Notes: generated by a model not told the origin, from the letters alone. Positions 1 to 8,760 are shown, counted from the stretch's first letter. The stretch: 64,000 nt of DNA from Patulibacter minatonensis DSM 18081 (GCF_000519325.1 NZ_KI912613.1:2207261-2271260), one strand, 5' to 3'. A program made the numbers and translations.

Positions 1-384
1 GCGCTCCTCGTCGAGCTGGCCCGGGCGTGCACGGCGGAGGGCGACCACGACGGGGCGGCGGAGGCCCTGCGCGAGGCCCGGGAGCGCGTCGACCCGGCGC
101 GCGACCCCGGCGCGCTGCGGGCCTCGATCGCCGCGCTCCCGGCGGGCCGGCAGGTCCGTGCCGCGGGGAGCGGCGCCGAGCTCAGCGAGCGCGAGCTCGA
201 CGTCCTGCGCGCGCTCGCCGGGTCGGGCAGCCTGCGCGACGTCGCCGCCGGGCTCCGCGTGTCGCACAACACCGTGAAGACCCACGCGCGCACGCTCTAC
301 GCGAAGCTCGGCGTGGCCTCGCGGGCCGACGCCGTCGCCGCGGGCCGGGAGCTCGGTCTGCTCGGACGAGGGGGGCGGCCGTGA
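1..384 (+). CDS. LuxR-type HTH transcriptional regulator, C-terminal part
   Basis: The gene is cut by the window edge; 127 C-terminal residues are visible. The last 65 residues form a LuxR/NarL-type winged helix-turn-helix: LSERELDVLRALA opens it and SHNTVKTHARTLYAKLGV is the recognition helix region, as in regulators whose DNA binding follows an N-terminal sensory or TPR/ATPase part. The visible upstream stretch is alanine- and arginine-rich helix (LARACTAEGDHDGAAEAL), compatible with the TPR end of a large LuxR (LAL) regulator, but too short to say. The TGA stop overlaps the GTG start of the response regulator by four bases, so this regulator probably heads a three-gene signalling operon. 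The DNA-binding class is secure; the signal and targets are unknown. Confidence 0.8.
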   Translation, partial: ALLVELARACTAEGDHDGAAEALREARERVDPARDPGALRASIAALPAGRQVRAAGSGAELSERELDVLRALAGSGSLRDVAAGLRVSHNTVKTHARTLYAKLGVASRADAVAAGRELGLLGRGGRP

Positions 385-758
385 GCCTCGGCGACCGGAC
401 CGTGATGGTGGTCGAGGACCACCAGTTCCAGCGGCTGACGATGCTCCAGATCCTCGCGAACCTCGGGGCCGGGGAGATCCTCGAGGCCGCCGACGGCGAG
501 GGGGCGCTCGAACTCGTCGACGGTGGGCAGGTCCCGGACGTCGTGCTCTGCGACCTCGACATGCCGGGGATCGACGGGGTCGCGTTCCTCCGCGAGCTCG
601 TCGCCCGCGGCGTCGCCGCCGACGTCGTGATCGTCTCCGGGCTCGAGGGCGACCGCCTGGCCGCGGCGGAGGCCGAGACCCGCGCGGCCGGCGTCCTGCT
701 GCGCGGCACGATCGTCAAGCCGCTGACCGCCCGCCGCCTGCTGTCGGTGCTGTCGTGA
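381..758 (+). CDS. Single-domain response regulator
   Basis: This is a 125-residue protein made of one receiver (REC) domain and no output domain. The acidic pair is in MVVEDHQF, the phospho-acceptor is Asp58 in LCDLDMPG, and the conserved lysine is in IVKPLTAR near the end. Stand-alone receivers usually relay phosphate between a kinase and an HPt domain or act by protein contact. The start is the GTG at 381, which overlaps the stop of the LuxR gene; an upstream in-frame extension is only a shadow reading of that gene. The next gene, a hybrid kinase carrying its own HPt domain, starts inside this stop codon. A phosphorelay between the two is the simplest inference. Confidence 0.88.
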   Translation: MSLGDRTVMVVEDHQFQRLTMLQILANLGAGEILEAADGEGALELVDGGQVPDVVLCDLDMPGIDGVAFLRELVARGVAADVVIVSGLEGDRLAAAEAETRAAGVLLRGTIVKPLTARRLLSVLS

Positions 759-3358
759 GCCCGTCCGGCCGCCGCGCCCCGTCCATCCGCCAGGCGCTCG
801 GCGGGCTGCTCGGGATCGTCGTCGTGCTCGCCGTCGCGCTCCTCTTCGTCACGGTGCTGCAGCTGCGCACCGCGAACGACCGGACGACGGCCGAGCAGTC
901 GCGGATGACGTCGTTCCGGCTCGCCGACCAGATGCGGCAGACGTCCAACGACCTGACGCGGATGGTCCGCCTCTACGTCTCGACCGGCCAGCCGCGGTAC
1001 CGCGGCTACTACGACCAGATCCTCGCGATCCGTGCCGGCGAGGCACCGCGGCCGGTGCACTACGACTCGTCGTTCTGGGACCGCGTGCTGTCCCGCGGGT
1101 CGAAGGGGATCGCGACCGGCCCGCCGGTCTCGCTCAGCGAGCTGATGCGCCGAGCGCACTTCTCGACCGAGGAGTTCCGGGCGCTCGGCGCCTCGCTCGA
1201 CGCCTCCAACGCGCTGGCGACGACCGAGCTGCAGGTCATGACCCGCGTGGCGCCGCGGATCCGGCGCGGCGTCGACGCGGACTACGCCCGCGACGTGCGC
1301 GGGCAGTACCGACGTCTGGTGGACGCCGAGTACCACCTGATGAAGGACCGGATCATGGAGGCGATCGAGCGGTTCACGAGCGTCGTCGACCGCCGCACCG
1401 GCGCCCGCGCCGACGCGCTCCAGGCCCGCACCAACCGGCTGCTCGTCGCGCAGGGCTCGCTCCTCGCGCTCCTCGTCCTGGCGTTCGCGTTCGTCCTCGC
1501 CTACTCGGCCCGCGCCGTCGTCCGGCCGCTCGGGCGCCTCACCGCCGTCGCCCGCCGCATCCGCCAGGGCGACTGGTCGGAGCGCGCGACCCCGGCCGAG
1601 GGCGTCCGCGAGCTGCGGCAGCTCGCCGGCGACTTCGACGAGATGGCCGACGCCGTCCAGCGCGACCAGAGCGACCTCCTGCGCGCCCGCGAGGCCGCGG
1701 AGACCGCCGACCGCGCGAAGTCGGCGTTCCTGGCGATGGTCTCCCACGAGCTCCGCACGCCGCTGGTCGCCGTCACGGGCACCCTCGAGGTCCTCGCCCT
1801 CGACGAGCTCGAGGACCGCCAGCGCGAGCTCGTCGACGTGGCGCTGCGCTCCGCGTCGACCCTCCTGGCGGTGATCGGCGACGTCCTCGACTTCTCGAAG
1901 ATCGAGTCCGGCCACCTCGACCTCGATCCGCGTCCGGTGGTCGTCGGACGGGTCGTCGAGGAGCTCGCCGCGCAGTACCGCCACACCGCCTCGGCGAAGG
2001 GCGTCCGCCTGCGTGCCCGGGTCGACCCGGCGCTCGCGCCCGTCCACCGCGTCGACGCCGACCGCCTGCGACAGGTCCTCGGCAACCTGCTCTCCAACGC
2101 CATCAAGTACACGCCGGGCGGCGCGGTCGACCTGCGGCTCACGGTCGGCGGGCCGGGTGCGGCCGGGTCGCCGACCTGCGAGCAGGCGGGGGCGGACCCG
2201 GACGCCACGGGGTCCGGCGTGGCCCGGGCGGCCGCCGCGGGCGATCACGACGACCTCGGCGTCCCCGGGACCGACGGGCCGGGCGATCGGTGCGTGCCCG
2301 TCCAGCACGTCACGTTCGAGGTCCGGGACACCGGGATCGGCGTCGCGCCGGAGGACCAGGAGCGGCTGTTCGCCCCGTTCGCGCAGGTCCGCGCCCGGAC
2401 GGACGGCACGGGCCTCGGGCTCGTGATCGCCCGGCAGCTGACCGAGGCGATGGGCGGCAGCCTGACGATGGAGAGCGCGGTCGGCGCGGGCACGACGATG
2501 CGCGTGGCGCTCGACCTCCCGGTCTCCGACGAGGCCGAGCAGCACCTGCTCGCGACCCCTCCCGGCGGCACCACCGCGCGCCGGCGCCTGCCGACCCGGG
2601 CGGAGTGCGAAGCCGACCGCTCCCTCGTCCTGCTCGTCGAGGATCACCCCGTCAACCGCGAGGTCCTCCAGCACCAGCTCGAGACGATCGGCTTCGTCAC
2701 CGACGTCGCCGCCGACGCGGGCGAGGCCCTCGAGCACCTCCGCGCCACCCGGTACGGGCTCGTCCTCAGCGACGTCCAGCTGCCCGACCGCGACGGCTAC
2801 GCGCTCGTCCGCGCGTGGCGGGCGGAGGAGCGCGCGATCCCCGGCCGCGAGCGCGTCCCGATCGTCGCCCTCACCGCCAGCGCGGTGCACGGCGAGGAGG
2901 AGCGCTGCCGGGCTGCCGGGATGGACGACCTCGTCACGAAGCCCGCGCCGATGGCCGTCCTCGCCGGGACCCTGCGCCGCTGGCTCCCGCACGTCGCCTG
3001 GTCGGAGTCCGTCGTCACCGGCGCACCGGGCGGCACCGGCTTCGACCTCGACGTCCTGCGCGAGCTGACCGAGGGCGACGTCGAGCTGGAGGAGCGGCTG
3101 CTCCGGACCTACGCGGAGTCGATGCGGGAGGACCTCTCCGCAGCCGACCGCGTGCTCGAGGACGGCGACCGGACCGCCCTGCGCCGCGTCGCGCACCAGG
3201 TCGTCGGCGCGAGCCGGACGGTGGGCGCGCGGCGCATCGCCGACGCGGCCCTCAGGCTGCAGCGCGCCCTCGACGACGGCGACCCCGACCCCGTCGAGCT
3301 GGAACGCCTGGTCGAGGCGCTCCGGCAGGCGACCGGGGCGCTCGTGGCGGTGGCGTAG
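755..3358 (+). CDS. Hybrid sensor histidine kinase (HAMP-HisKA-HATPase-REC-HPt)
   Basis: The 867-residue membrane kinase has TM helix 1 at about residues 14-36, an extracytoplasmic helical sensor, TM helix 2 at about 229-251, HAMP, HisKA with the phospho-His331 in SHELRTPL, an HATPase domain (N box NLLSNAIKY, G boxes DTGIGV and GTGLGL), a receiver with Asp673 in LSDVQLPD, and a C-terminal HPt domain with His814 in VAHQVVGAS. This layout supports an internal His-Asp-His phosphorelay, as in BarA-type kinases. An unusual glycine/aspartate-rich insert of about 40 residues (about 468-510) sits between the N box and G1 box of the ATPase domain. The GTG start at 755 overlaps the receiver gene by four bases. 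No ligand can be assigned. Confidence 0.93.
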   Translation: MSPSGRRAPSIRQALGGLLGIVVVLAVALLFVTVLQLRTANDRTTAEQSRMTSFRLADQMRQTSNDLTRMVRLYVSTGQPRYRGYYDQILAIRAGEAPRPVHYDSSFWDRVLSRGSKGIATGPPVSLSELMRRAHFSTEEFRALGASLDASNALATTELQVMTRVAPRIRRGVDADYARDVRGQYRRLVDAEYHLMKDRIMEAIERFTSVVDRRTGARADALQARTNRLLVAQGSLLALLVLAFAFVLAYSARAVVRPLGRLTAVARRIRQGDWSERATPAEGVRELRQLAGDFDEMADAVQRDQSDLLRAREAAETADRAKSAFLAMVSHELRTPLVAVTGTLEVLALDELEDRQRELVDVALRSASTLLAVIGDVLDFSKIESGHLDLDPRPVVVGRVVEELAAQYRHTASAKGVRLRARVDPALAPVHRVDADRLRQVLGNLLSNAIKYTPGGAVDLRLTVGGPGAAGSPTCEQAGADPDATGSGVARAAAAGDHDDLGVPGTDGPGDRCVPVQHVTFEVRDTGIGVAPEDQERLFAPFAQVRARTDGTGLGLVIARQLTEAMGGSLTMESAVGAGTTMRVALDLPVSDEAEQHLLATPPGGTTARRRLPTRAECEADRSLVLLVEDHPVNREVLQHQLETIGFVTDVAADAGEALEHLRATRYGLVLSDVQLPDRDGYALVRAWRAEERAIPGRERVPIVALTASAVHGEEERCRAAGMDDLVTKPAPMAVLAGTLRRWLPHVAWSESVVTGAPGGTGFDLDVLRELTEGDVELEERLLRTYAESMREDLSAADRVLEDGDRTALRRVAHQVVGASRTVGARRIADAALRLQRALDDGDPDPVELERLVEALRQATGALVAVA

Positions 3359-3361
3359 CCT
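3356..3361 (+). promoter_or_regulatory. Candidate -10 box TAGCCT of the CoA-binding protein gene
   Basis: TAGCCT lies six bases before the ATG at 3368 and includes the TAG stop codon of the kinase gene. The spacing matches the leaderless pattern seen before many genes here, so the next gene may have its own promoter embedded in the kinase stop codon. Inference from position only. Confidence 0.45.
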
Positions 3362-3367
3362 CGGTCC

Positions 3368-3796
3368 ATGAGCGGCACGATCGACGGGGTGGACGACGAG
3401 ACGGTGCGGGCGCTGCTGGCCACGCCGCGGACGTGGGCGGTCGTCGGCTGCTCCCCGCGTCCCGACCGCGACAGCCACCGGATCGCGGCGCTCCTGCGCT
3501 CGTGGGGCAACACGATCGTCCCGATCCACCCGCAGGCGGACGAGATCCTCGGCGAGCGCGCGTACCCGTCGCTCGCCGCCGCACGGGCCGACCACGCGAT
3601 CGATGTCGTCGACGTCTTCCGGCGCTCCGAGGAGGCCGGGGTGCACGTCGACGAGGCCGTGGAGGTCGGGGCGACCGCCGCGTGGCTCCAGCTCGGGGTG
3701 ATCGACGTCGATGCGGCGGCCCGCGGGAGGGCGGCCGGGCTGACCGTCGTGATGAACCGCTGCCCCGCGATCGAGGGCCCGCGGCTGCGGAGTTGA
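3368..3796 (+). CDS. CoA-binding domain protein (YccU-like)
   Basis: The 142-residue protein is a single Rossmann-like CoA-binding (CoA_binding_2) domain, the family usual length. Family signatures are WAVVGCSPRPDRDSHRIA near the N terminus, the strand VPIHPQADEILGERAYPSL, and the C-terminal VMNRCPAIE. Members bind coenzyme A or acyl-CoA in the cytoplasm, but their physiological role is poorly defined. The gene begins nine bases after the kinase stop and is preceded by a TAGCCT box six bases from its ATG, which suggests a separate leaderless transcript. A 264-base leader-like gap follows before the SGNH hydrolase. Confidence 0.85.
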   Translation: MSGTIDGVDDETVRALLATPRTWAVVGCSPRPDRDSHRIAALLRSWGNTIVPIHPQADEILGERAYPSLAAARADHAIDVVDVFRRSEEAGVHVDEAVEVGATAAWLQLGVIDVDAAARGRAAGLTVVMNRCPAIEGPRLRS

Positions 3797-3842
3797 GCGC
3801 CCGTGCACCCCCCGATCGTCCGGGTTCGCGAAAGAGGGCGCA

Positions 3843-4038
3843 TCCACGCGCGAGATCGTGGAGTATTGGCAGGTAGTGGTCGTCTGCAGCGGCCACTGCT
3901 GTCCGTGTTGTCGATCCCCGCTGAGCGCCCGCGCGCGTCGGACACGGACGAAACGCGAATGCGTTTCCCACTGGCCGGGCCCTCGCTGACGAGCGAGGGC
4001 TCGCGTCGTTCCGGGGCCGTTCTCGACGGTCTGGCCCC
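3843..4038 (+). promoter_or_regulatory. Hairpin-rich leader upstream of the secreted SGNH hydrolase
   Basis: The gap 3797-4060 is locally less G+C-rich and holds five consecutive inverted repeats: 3843-3848/3857-3862; 3875-3882/3890-3897 (one G.U pair); 3950-3956/3961-3967 (loop GAAT); 3979-3987/3992-4000 (nine perfect pairs, loop GACG); and 4013-4018/4033-4038. The nine-pair stem resembles a terminator or anti-terminator but lacks a T tract. I could not match this to a named riboswitch (c-di-AMP, cobalamin, FMN and T-box signatures are absent). The chain of stems between a possible TATTGG box (3864-3869) and the chosen GTG at 4061 suggests a structured cis-regulatory RNA. This is an inference. 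Confidence 0.4.
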
Positions 4039-4060
4039 TCCGGCGTACGAGGCTCGCCCG

Positions 4061-5134
4061 GTGGTCCCCCGCCCCGTCGCCGCCGGACGCGTCCGGTCAC
4101 CGGCGCACATCGCGCTGCTCGTCCTCCTGCTCCTCCTCGCCGCGGTCGCGGCCGGACCGGCGTCCGCCGCGGCCCCCTCGGGCAAGCCGTACGTGGCCCT
4201 CGGCGACTCCTACTCGTCGGGGCCCGGCCTCGAACCGACGCGCGAGCCCGGCTGCGCGCGGTCGGCCGTGAACTACGCCTCGGTCCTCGCGCGGGAGCTC
4301 GGCCTCGGCGCCGAGCGACGCGGCCGCTGGGCCGACTACAGCTGTGCCGGGGCCACCGCGGCCGGACCGGGCACGAGCGTCCCCGTGCAGGTCGGCTGGG
4401 CCGCGGCGGACCGCACGATCGGGCCCGCGACCCGCGTCGTCACGTTCACCGCCGGCGGCAACGATCCGTGGGCGGGACGCGACCACGACACGCTCTACGA
4501 CGTCCTCGCGGCATGCGTGCGCGCCGGGACGCCGTGCGGCCCCGCCCGCCGCGCGGGACCCTTGGCGCAGCTGCTCCCCGACGCGCTGACGGACCTGCTC
4601 CCGAGCGACCTGATGCGCGCCGTCGCCTCCGTCCTGGCCGGCGACGACGAGCGCTCGCGGTGGCTGTCGCCCGACGACCTGACGCCGGGCCGCATGACCG
4701 CGACGCTGCGCCCGGCGGTCGCCGCGATCCGGGCCCGGGCCCCGCGCGCGACGATCGCGGTCGTCGGCTACCCGCGCGTGGTCCCGCCCACGGGGTCGTC
4801 CGGGTGCGCGGGGCCCGTCGGCCTGGGGTGGGCGCTCGACGCCGACGAGGTCACGTACCTCGACGCGCTGCTGGCCGCCTACGACCGGGCGCAGCGCGCG
4901 GCCGCGGCGGCGCTGGGCCGCTCGTCCGGGCCGGTCCGCTTCGTCGACGTGCGCACGCCCAGCGCCGGGCACGACCTGTGCGCCGGCGACGCCGCCTGGG
5001 TCAGCGCCCCGGTCCTCGGCGGCCTCGGGTTCCTCGGCGAGAGCCTCCACCCGAAGGACGCGGGGATGGCCGAGATCGCCGGGCTCGTCGAGCGCGCCAC
5101 GTCGGTCGAGGGGCTCCGGCCGCGGCGGCGGTGA
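4061..5134 (+). CDS. Secreted SGNH-family hydrolase (GDSL esterase/lipase)
   Basis: From the GTG at 4061 the protein is 357 residues. The signal peptide has arginines, then ALLVLLLLLAAVAAGPASA, with cleavage expected after ASA. Block I is YVALGDSYSSGPG (catalytic Ser), block III is FTAGGND, and the C-terminal SLHPKDAGM supplies the catalytic His with an Asp two or three positions off. Cysteine pairs and the EPGCARSAVNYASVLA stretch match actinobacterial secreted SGNH lipases related to Streptomyces esterases. The frame stays open upstream to 3803, but that part lies in the hairpin-rich leader and would push the signal peptide far from the N terminus, so I prefer 4061. The gene converges on the RING-like protein gene with six bases between stops. 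Its substrate is unknown. Confidence 0.82.
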   Translation: MVPRPVAAGRVRSPAHIALLVLLLLLAAVAAGPASAAAPSGKPYVALGDSYSSGPGLEPTREPGCARSAVNYASVLARELGLGAERRGRWADYSCAGATAAGPGTSVPVQVGWAAADRTIGPATRVVTFTAGGNDPWAGRDHDTLYDVLAACVRAGTPCGPARRAGPLAQLLPDALTDLLPSDLMRAVASVLAGDDERSRWLSPDDLTPGRMTATLRPAVAAIRARAPRATIAVVGYPRVVPPTGSSGCAGPVGLGWALDADEVTYLDALLAAYDRAQRAAAAALGRSSGPVRFVDVRTPSAGHDLCAGDAAWVSAPVLGGLGFLGESLHPKDAGMAEIAGLVERATSVEGLRPRRR

Positions 5135-5140
5135 GGCGCT

Positions 5141-6451
5141 TCAGCAGTTGGACGACGGCCGCCGCGCGTGGAGCGGGTCGGCGTAGGTGATCCGCCACTT
5201 CCCGTCCACGCGGACCAGCGTGTAGACGAAGTCGAAGCGCCAGCAGCCGTCCTTGTCCAGCGTCCGCAGGCCGACCCCGACCCGGCCCGACGACGCCCCG
5301 GCGCTCAGCCGCGTCACGCGGTCGAACTTCACGCGACGGAGCCCGTCCTGCGTGGCGATCGGAACCCACCGGGCGGCCGGACCGGCCTTCCGCAGGGCGC
5401 TGCCCGTCAGGAACCCGTGGGCCTTGTAGTAGTCGTTGTCGGCCCGTGCCTGCCAGTGGCGGCGGAGCGTCTGCTCCATCGCGCCGGTGTTCGTCTCGGT
5501 CCGCCAGGTCTGGTGCTCGGCGCCGATCAGGCCCTCGTTCGTGCTGCTCGTCGTCCGCTGCCGCCCGTTGGGCGGACGGGTGGGTTCCGGCGGCGGCGAC
5601 GCCTCGGTCGTCGGCGGTGCGCCCTCCGTGGTCGGCGGGTCCTCGCCGGTCGACGGATCCGTCGTGGTCCCGCCGGACCCGGTGGTGGTGCCGCTCCCCG
5701 TGGTCGTGGCGGTGGTGCTCCCGCCGGAACCGGTCCCGGTCCCACGGGTCGTCGTGGTGTCCGGCCGCGGCCCGGTCGTCACCGCGGCCTCGGTGCTCGT
5801 CGTCGGATCGCCGTCGTCCTGCGAGAGGACGATCGCCGCGGCACCGCCGACGATCGCGAGCGCGAGGACCAGCACCGCGGCGATCAGTCCGCCACGGCCG
5901 CGGCCCGGCGACGGTGCGCCCGGCGGTGGGGTCTGCGACCACGCGTTCGACGGCGGTGGCCCGCCGAGCGGCGCGCCCTGCGGCGGTGGGCCGGAGGACG
6001 AGCCGGTGCCCGGCCGGCCTGCGGCGGGGTGGACGGCGGTCGGGTCGTCCGCGGGGTGCGGGCCGCCGGGGACGCCCGCTGGGAAGCCGGCGGGCGGACC
6101 GCCGGGGCCGGGGCGGTCGGCGCCCGCGGCACCGGCGCCCGGGGTGGCGGACGCGGGGTGGCCGGGCCGATCGCCGGTACCGGGATGGGCGACCGTGGGG
6201 GCCTCGGTTCCGGTGCCGGCGGCCCCGGTGGGCGTCGCCGGGAGCGGCCCACGGCCGGCTCCGGTCCGTGGGCCGGACGCGCACCCGGTCACGGCACAGC
6301 CCTCGCCCTCGACCCAGCAGTCGTCGTGGTGGACCGCGCTGCACGTCCCGCACTGCACGACCTGGGCGCCGGACTTCAGCGGGAACCGGCAGTACGGGCA
6401 GGAGCGGCCGACGTCGTCCTGGGTCGCCGTGCGGCTGGTGGGTTCGGACAT
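5141..6451 (-). CDS. RING-finger-like, single-pass membrane protein with Thr/Pro-rich linker
   Basis: The 436-residue protein starts MSEPTSRTATQDD. Residues about 18-55 form a zinc-finger of RING type (CPYCRFPLKSG, then CGTCSAVHHDDCW and a final CAVTGC), like the prokaryotic RING fingers found next to membrane segments. A long Gly/Pro-rich linker follows, then one TM helix (GLIAAVLVLALAIVGGAAAI), a Thr/Ser-rich stalk, and a C-terminal domain of about 120 residues (AMEQTLRRHWQARADNDYYK onward) resembling NTF2-like or ARC6-type ectodomains. The likely topology is cytoplasmic finger and extracellular C-terminal domain. The gene is divergent from the GH3 lipoprotein gene. I cannot name a substrate; eukaryote-like ubiquitin ligase activity should not be assumed. 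Confidence 0.72.
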   Translation of the reverse strand: MSEPTSRTATQDDVGRSCPYCRFPLKSGAQVVQCGTCSAVHHDDCWVEGEGCAVTGCASGPRTGAGRGPLPATPTGAAGTGTEAPTVAHPGTGDRPGHPASATPGAGAAGADRPGPGGPPAGFPAGVPGGPHPADDPTAVHPAAGRPGTGSSSGPPPQGAPLGGPPPSNAWSQTPPPGAPSPGRGRGGLIAAVLVLALAIVGGAAAIVLSQDDGDPTTSTEAAVTTGPRPDTTTTRGTGTGSGGSTTATTTGSGTTTGSGGTTTDPSTGEDPPTTEGAPPTTEASPPPEPTRPPNGRQRTTSSTNEGLIGAEHQTWRTETNTGAMEQTLRRHWQARADNDYYKAHGFLTGSALRKAGPAARWVPIATQDGLRRVKFDRVTRLSAGASSGRVGVGLRTLDKDGCWRFDFVYTLVRVDGKWRITYADPLHARRPSSNC

Positions 6452-6659
6452 GGCTCGGGCGGTCGGACGCGGGCGGAGGCCCCGGGACGGTGGACGGTGT
6501 GGGCGGCGCTCCCCGCGGACGACGCCGGCGCGTGGAGTGCGACGAGGTCGAGGGCGGGGCGCGCCCGTGGACGGCGTGCGCGGAAGCATGACGGCCGGCG
6601 GGGCCCGGCGCCAGGGGCCGTTCGGCGGATCTGCCGGTGCGGGGCCGGGGACGATGTCC

Positions 6660-6665
6660 TAGTGT
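6660..6665 (+). promoter_or_regulatory. Candidate -10 box TAGTGT of the GH3 lipoprotein gene
   Basis: TAGTGT stands eight bases before the ATG at 6674. The in-frame GTG at 6662 lies inside this box, which argues for the ATG as the true start. Confidence 0.4.
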
Positions 6666-6673
6666 CCGGCCCG

Positions 6674-7903
6674 ATGCCGGCGCCGCGCACACGGAAGCTC
6701 GCTCCCGGGGCGGCGTCGCGCGGCCGGGCGCTCGCGCACGGGACGGCGGTCGCCCTGGTGCTCGGCCTCGCCGGGTGCGGCGGTGGCGACGACCCGGACC
6801 CGACCCCGCGCGCGGCGACCACGCAGGAGGCCCCGCCCGTCGAGACCCGCGCCGCCGCCACGACCACCACGACGCCGACGACGACGGAGGCCGCGCCGAC
6901 GACGACCGCGGAGGCCCCCGCCACGGCGTCGGAGCTGTCGGACGCCGAGGCGCTCGGGCAGATGGTCGTCGCGCGGTTCACCGGGACGACGCCGTCGAGC
7001 GCGCTGCTGGGGCGGATCGAGCGCGGCGAGGCCGGAGGCGTGATCCTCTTCAAGGACAACGTCACGGGCGGCACCGCGCAGGTGCAGCGGCTCGTCCGGC
7101 GACTCCAGGCCGCCGCGCGTCGGGGGGACCGTCCGCCGCTCCTGGTCGCGATCGACCAGGAGGGCGGTGAGATCCGGCGCCTGCCCGGGCCGCCCGCCGC
7201 CGACGCCGCGAACATGGGCACCGCGACGGAGGTCCGTCGCCAGGGCCGCCTGACCGCCCGCGCGCTGGAGCGCGTCGGCGTCAACCTCGACCTCGCACCG
7301 CTGGCCGACGTCTCCAGCGGGCCGTCGTCGTTCCTCGGCGATCGTGCCTTCGGGAGGTCGCCGTCGCGGGTCGCCTCGCGGGCGTGCGCGTTCGCCGACG
7401 GGCTCCGGTCCGGCGGCGTCGGTGCCACGCTCAAGCACTTCCCCGGGCTGGGCCGCGCGACGACGAACACCGACTTCGACCGCACGCGGATCCCCGGGTC
7501 GCTGTCGACGATCCGCCGCGACTACGCCGCGTACGAGCGGTGCGGGAAGGCGGCGACGACGATCGTGATGATGAGCAGCGCGATCTACCCCGACGCGCTC
7601 GGCCCCGACCCGGCCGTGATCACCCCCGCCGCGTACCGCCGCGAGCTCCGCCGCGCCACCGGCGGCGACCCGCTCACGATCAGCGACGACCTGGAGACCC
7701 CGGCGGTCCAGGCGCACTCCCGGCCGTCGCGACGCGCGGTGAACGCCGGACTGGACCTGCTCCTCTACGCCCGCACCGAGCGGGCCTCGGCGCAGGCGTA
7801 CGGGGTGCTCGTGAAGGACGTCGCGGCCGGGCGGATCGAGGCGGCGCGGGTGCAGGACGCGGCTCGGCGGATCGTCGCGCTGAAGCGGCGGATCGCCGAG
7901 TAG
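6674..7903 (+). CDS. GH3 family lipoprotein, beta-N-acetylhexosaminidase-like (NagZ/YbbD type)
   Basis: This 409-residue lipoprotein has a lipobox GLAGC (Cys35), a Thr-rich stalk, and a glycoside hydrolase family 3 N-terminal barrel. Signatures are AIDQEGGEIRRL, the substrate loop LKHFPGLGRATTNTDFDRT, and the nucleophile region ISDDLETPA. Family members remove N-acetylglucosamine from muropeptides or related glycans; with a lipid anchor this enzyme would act outside the membrane. The KHFPG loop lacks the Asp-x-His acid/base dyad of classical cytosolic NagZ, a variation I recall from other secreted actinobacterial members, so exact specificity is open. The ATG follows a TAGTGT box by eight bases. 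Confidence 0.85.
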   Translation: MPAPRTRKLAPGAASRGRALAHGTAVALVLGLAGCGGGDDPDPTPRAATTQEAPPVETRAAATTTTTPTTTEAAPTTTAEAPATASELSDAEALGQMVVARFTGTTPSSALLGRIERGEAGGVILFKDNVTGGTAQVQRLVRRLQAAARRGDRPPLLVAIDQEGGEIRRLPGPPAADAANMGTATEVRRQGRLTARALERVGVNLDLAPLADVSSGPSSFLGDRAFGRSPSRVASRACAFADGLRSGGVGATLKHFPGLGRATTNTDFDRTRIPGSLSTIRRDYAAYERCGKAATTIVMMSSAIYPDALGPDPAVITPAAYRRELRRATGGDPLTISDDLETPAVQAHSRPSRRAVNAGLDLLLYARTERASAQAYGVLVKDVAAGRIEAARVQDAARRIVALKRRIAE

Positions 7904-7994
7904 CGGCCGGTCTGCGGGTGTCCGGGCGCCCCGCCGATGAGTCCGGCGCGCCGCGGCGGTCCACCCTCCACGGACCTCCGGCACGAGGAGCACG

Positions 7995-8540
7995 ATGAGC
8001 ACCCTGATCTACTCGGCGACGATGTCGTTGGACGGCTTCATCGCCGGTCCCGGCGGCGACATGTCGTGGCTGACCCCGCACCTGGAGGGGCCGAACCCGG
8101 ACGCCGACGCGCTGGTCCCGCGCGTCGGGGCGGTGCTCGTCGGCGGCACGACGTTCCGGGGTGACGACCCCAATCGCGGCGACGCCGAGAAGGAGGGTGC
8201 GTTCAGCGGCGGATGGGAGGGACCGCACGTCGTCCTGACCCGTCGTCCTCCGGTCCGTCCCGCAGCCGGACTGACGTTCGTGAGCGACGTCGGCGAGGCG
8301 ATCACGACTGCCCGTGAGGCCGCGGGGGACCTCGACGTCCACGTTCTCGGGGCGGTGACGGCTCGGGCCTGCCTCGACGCGGGCGCCCTGGACGAGATCG
8401 TCGTCTTCGTCGCGCCGGTCCTCTTGGGCGACGGCGTCCGGCTCTTCGAACGGCCGGGCGGCACCGACGTCCGCCTGGAGCGGCTGGCGGCGGGCGGCCC
8501 GCCGAACGCGTCGTACCTGCGGTACCGCGTCCTGCGCTGA
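7995..8540 (+). CDS. Dihydrofolate reductase/RibD C-terminal domain family protein
   Basis: The 181-residue cytoplasmic protein is a single RibD C-terminal/DHFR-like fold domain of usual length. Its start MSTLIYSATMSLDGFIAG is the family hallmark, followed by VLVGGTTFRGDD, a phosphate/NADP-binding-like strand (LDVHVLGAVTARACLDAGAL) and IVVFVAPVLLGDGVRLF. Such stand-alone proteins are probable NAD(P)H-dependent reductases with unknown substrates; they are not folate-pathway DHFR. A GGAG ribosome site lies about eight bases upstream of the ATG. The downstream 780 bases are non-coding and repeat-rich. Confidence 0.85.
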   Translation: MSTLIYSATMSLDGFIAGPGGDMSWLTPHLEGPNPDADALVPRVGAVLVGGTTFRGDDPNRGDAEKEGAFSGGWEGPHVVLTRRPPVRPAAGLTFVSDVGEAITTAREAAGDLDVHVLGAVTARACLDAGALDEIVVFVAPVLLGDGVRLFERPGGTDVRLERLAAGGPPNASYLRYRVLR

Positions 8541-8586
8541 GCGGGAGGCCCCGAAGGCGGTCGTCCGGGCGTTCCGGGGTCGCGGA

Positions 8587-8760
8587 TGGTCGGTCTCCGA
8601 CCATCGGTGACCGTGGCGTCCGAGACGGCGGTTGGCTCGGGGTTCGGGAGGTCACGGATGGTCGGTCTCCGACCATCGGTGACCGTGGCACCCGGGTCGC
8701 CGGCGGCCACGGGGGTCGGCGGTCGTCGGTGGTCGGTCTCCGACCATCGGTGACCGTGGC
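8587..8760. repeat. Three copies of a 31-bp palindromic repeat (REP-like)
   Basis: The 31-base core starting TGGTCGGTCTCCGACCATCG occurs identically at 8587-8617, 8659-8689 and 8730-8760. Each copy contains an inverted repeat (TGGTCGG-TCT-CCGACCA). Copies two and three also share the following CCCGGGTCGCCGG. A related element in opposite orientation lies at 18037-18141. No ORF with convincing coding character covers this stretch; the repeats resemble bacterial REP elements. Confidence 0.8.

Noticed and set aside
182-3847. Leftward open frame of 1221 codons
   Set aside because: It is antisense to three well-supported signalling genes; high G+C removes stop codons from the opposite frame.
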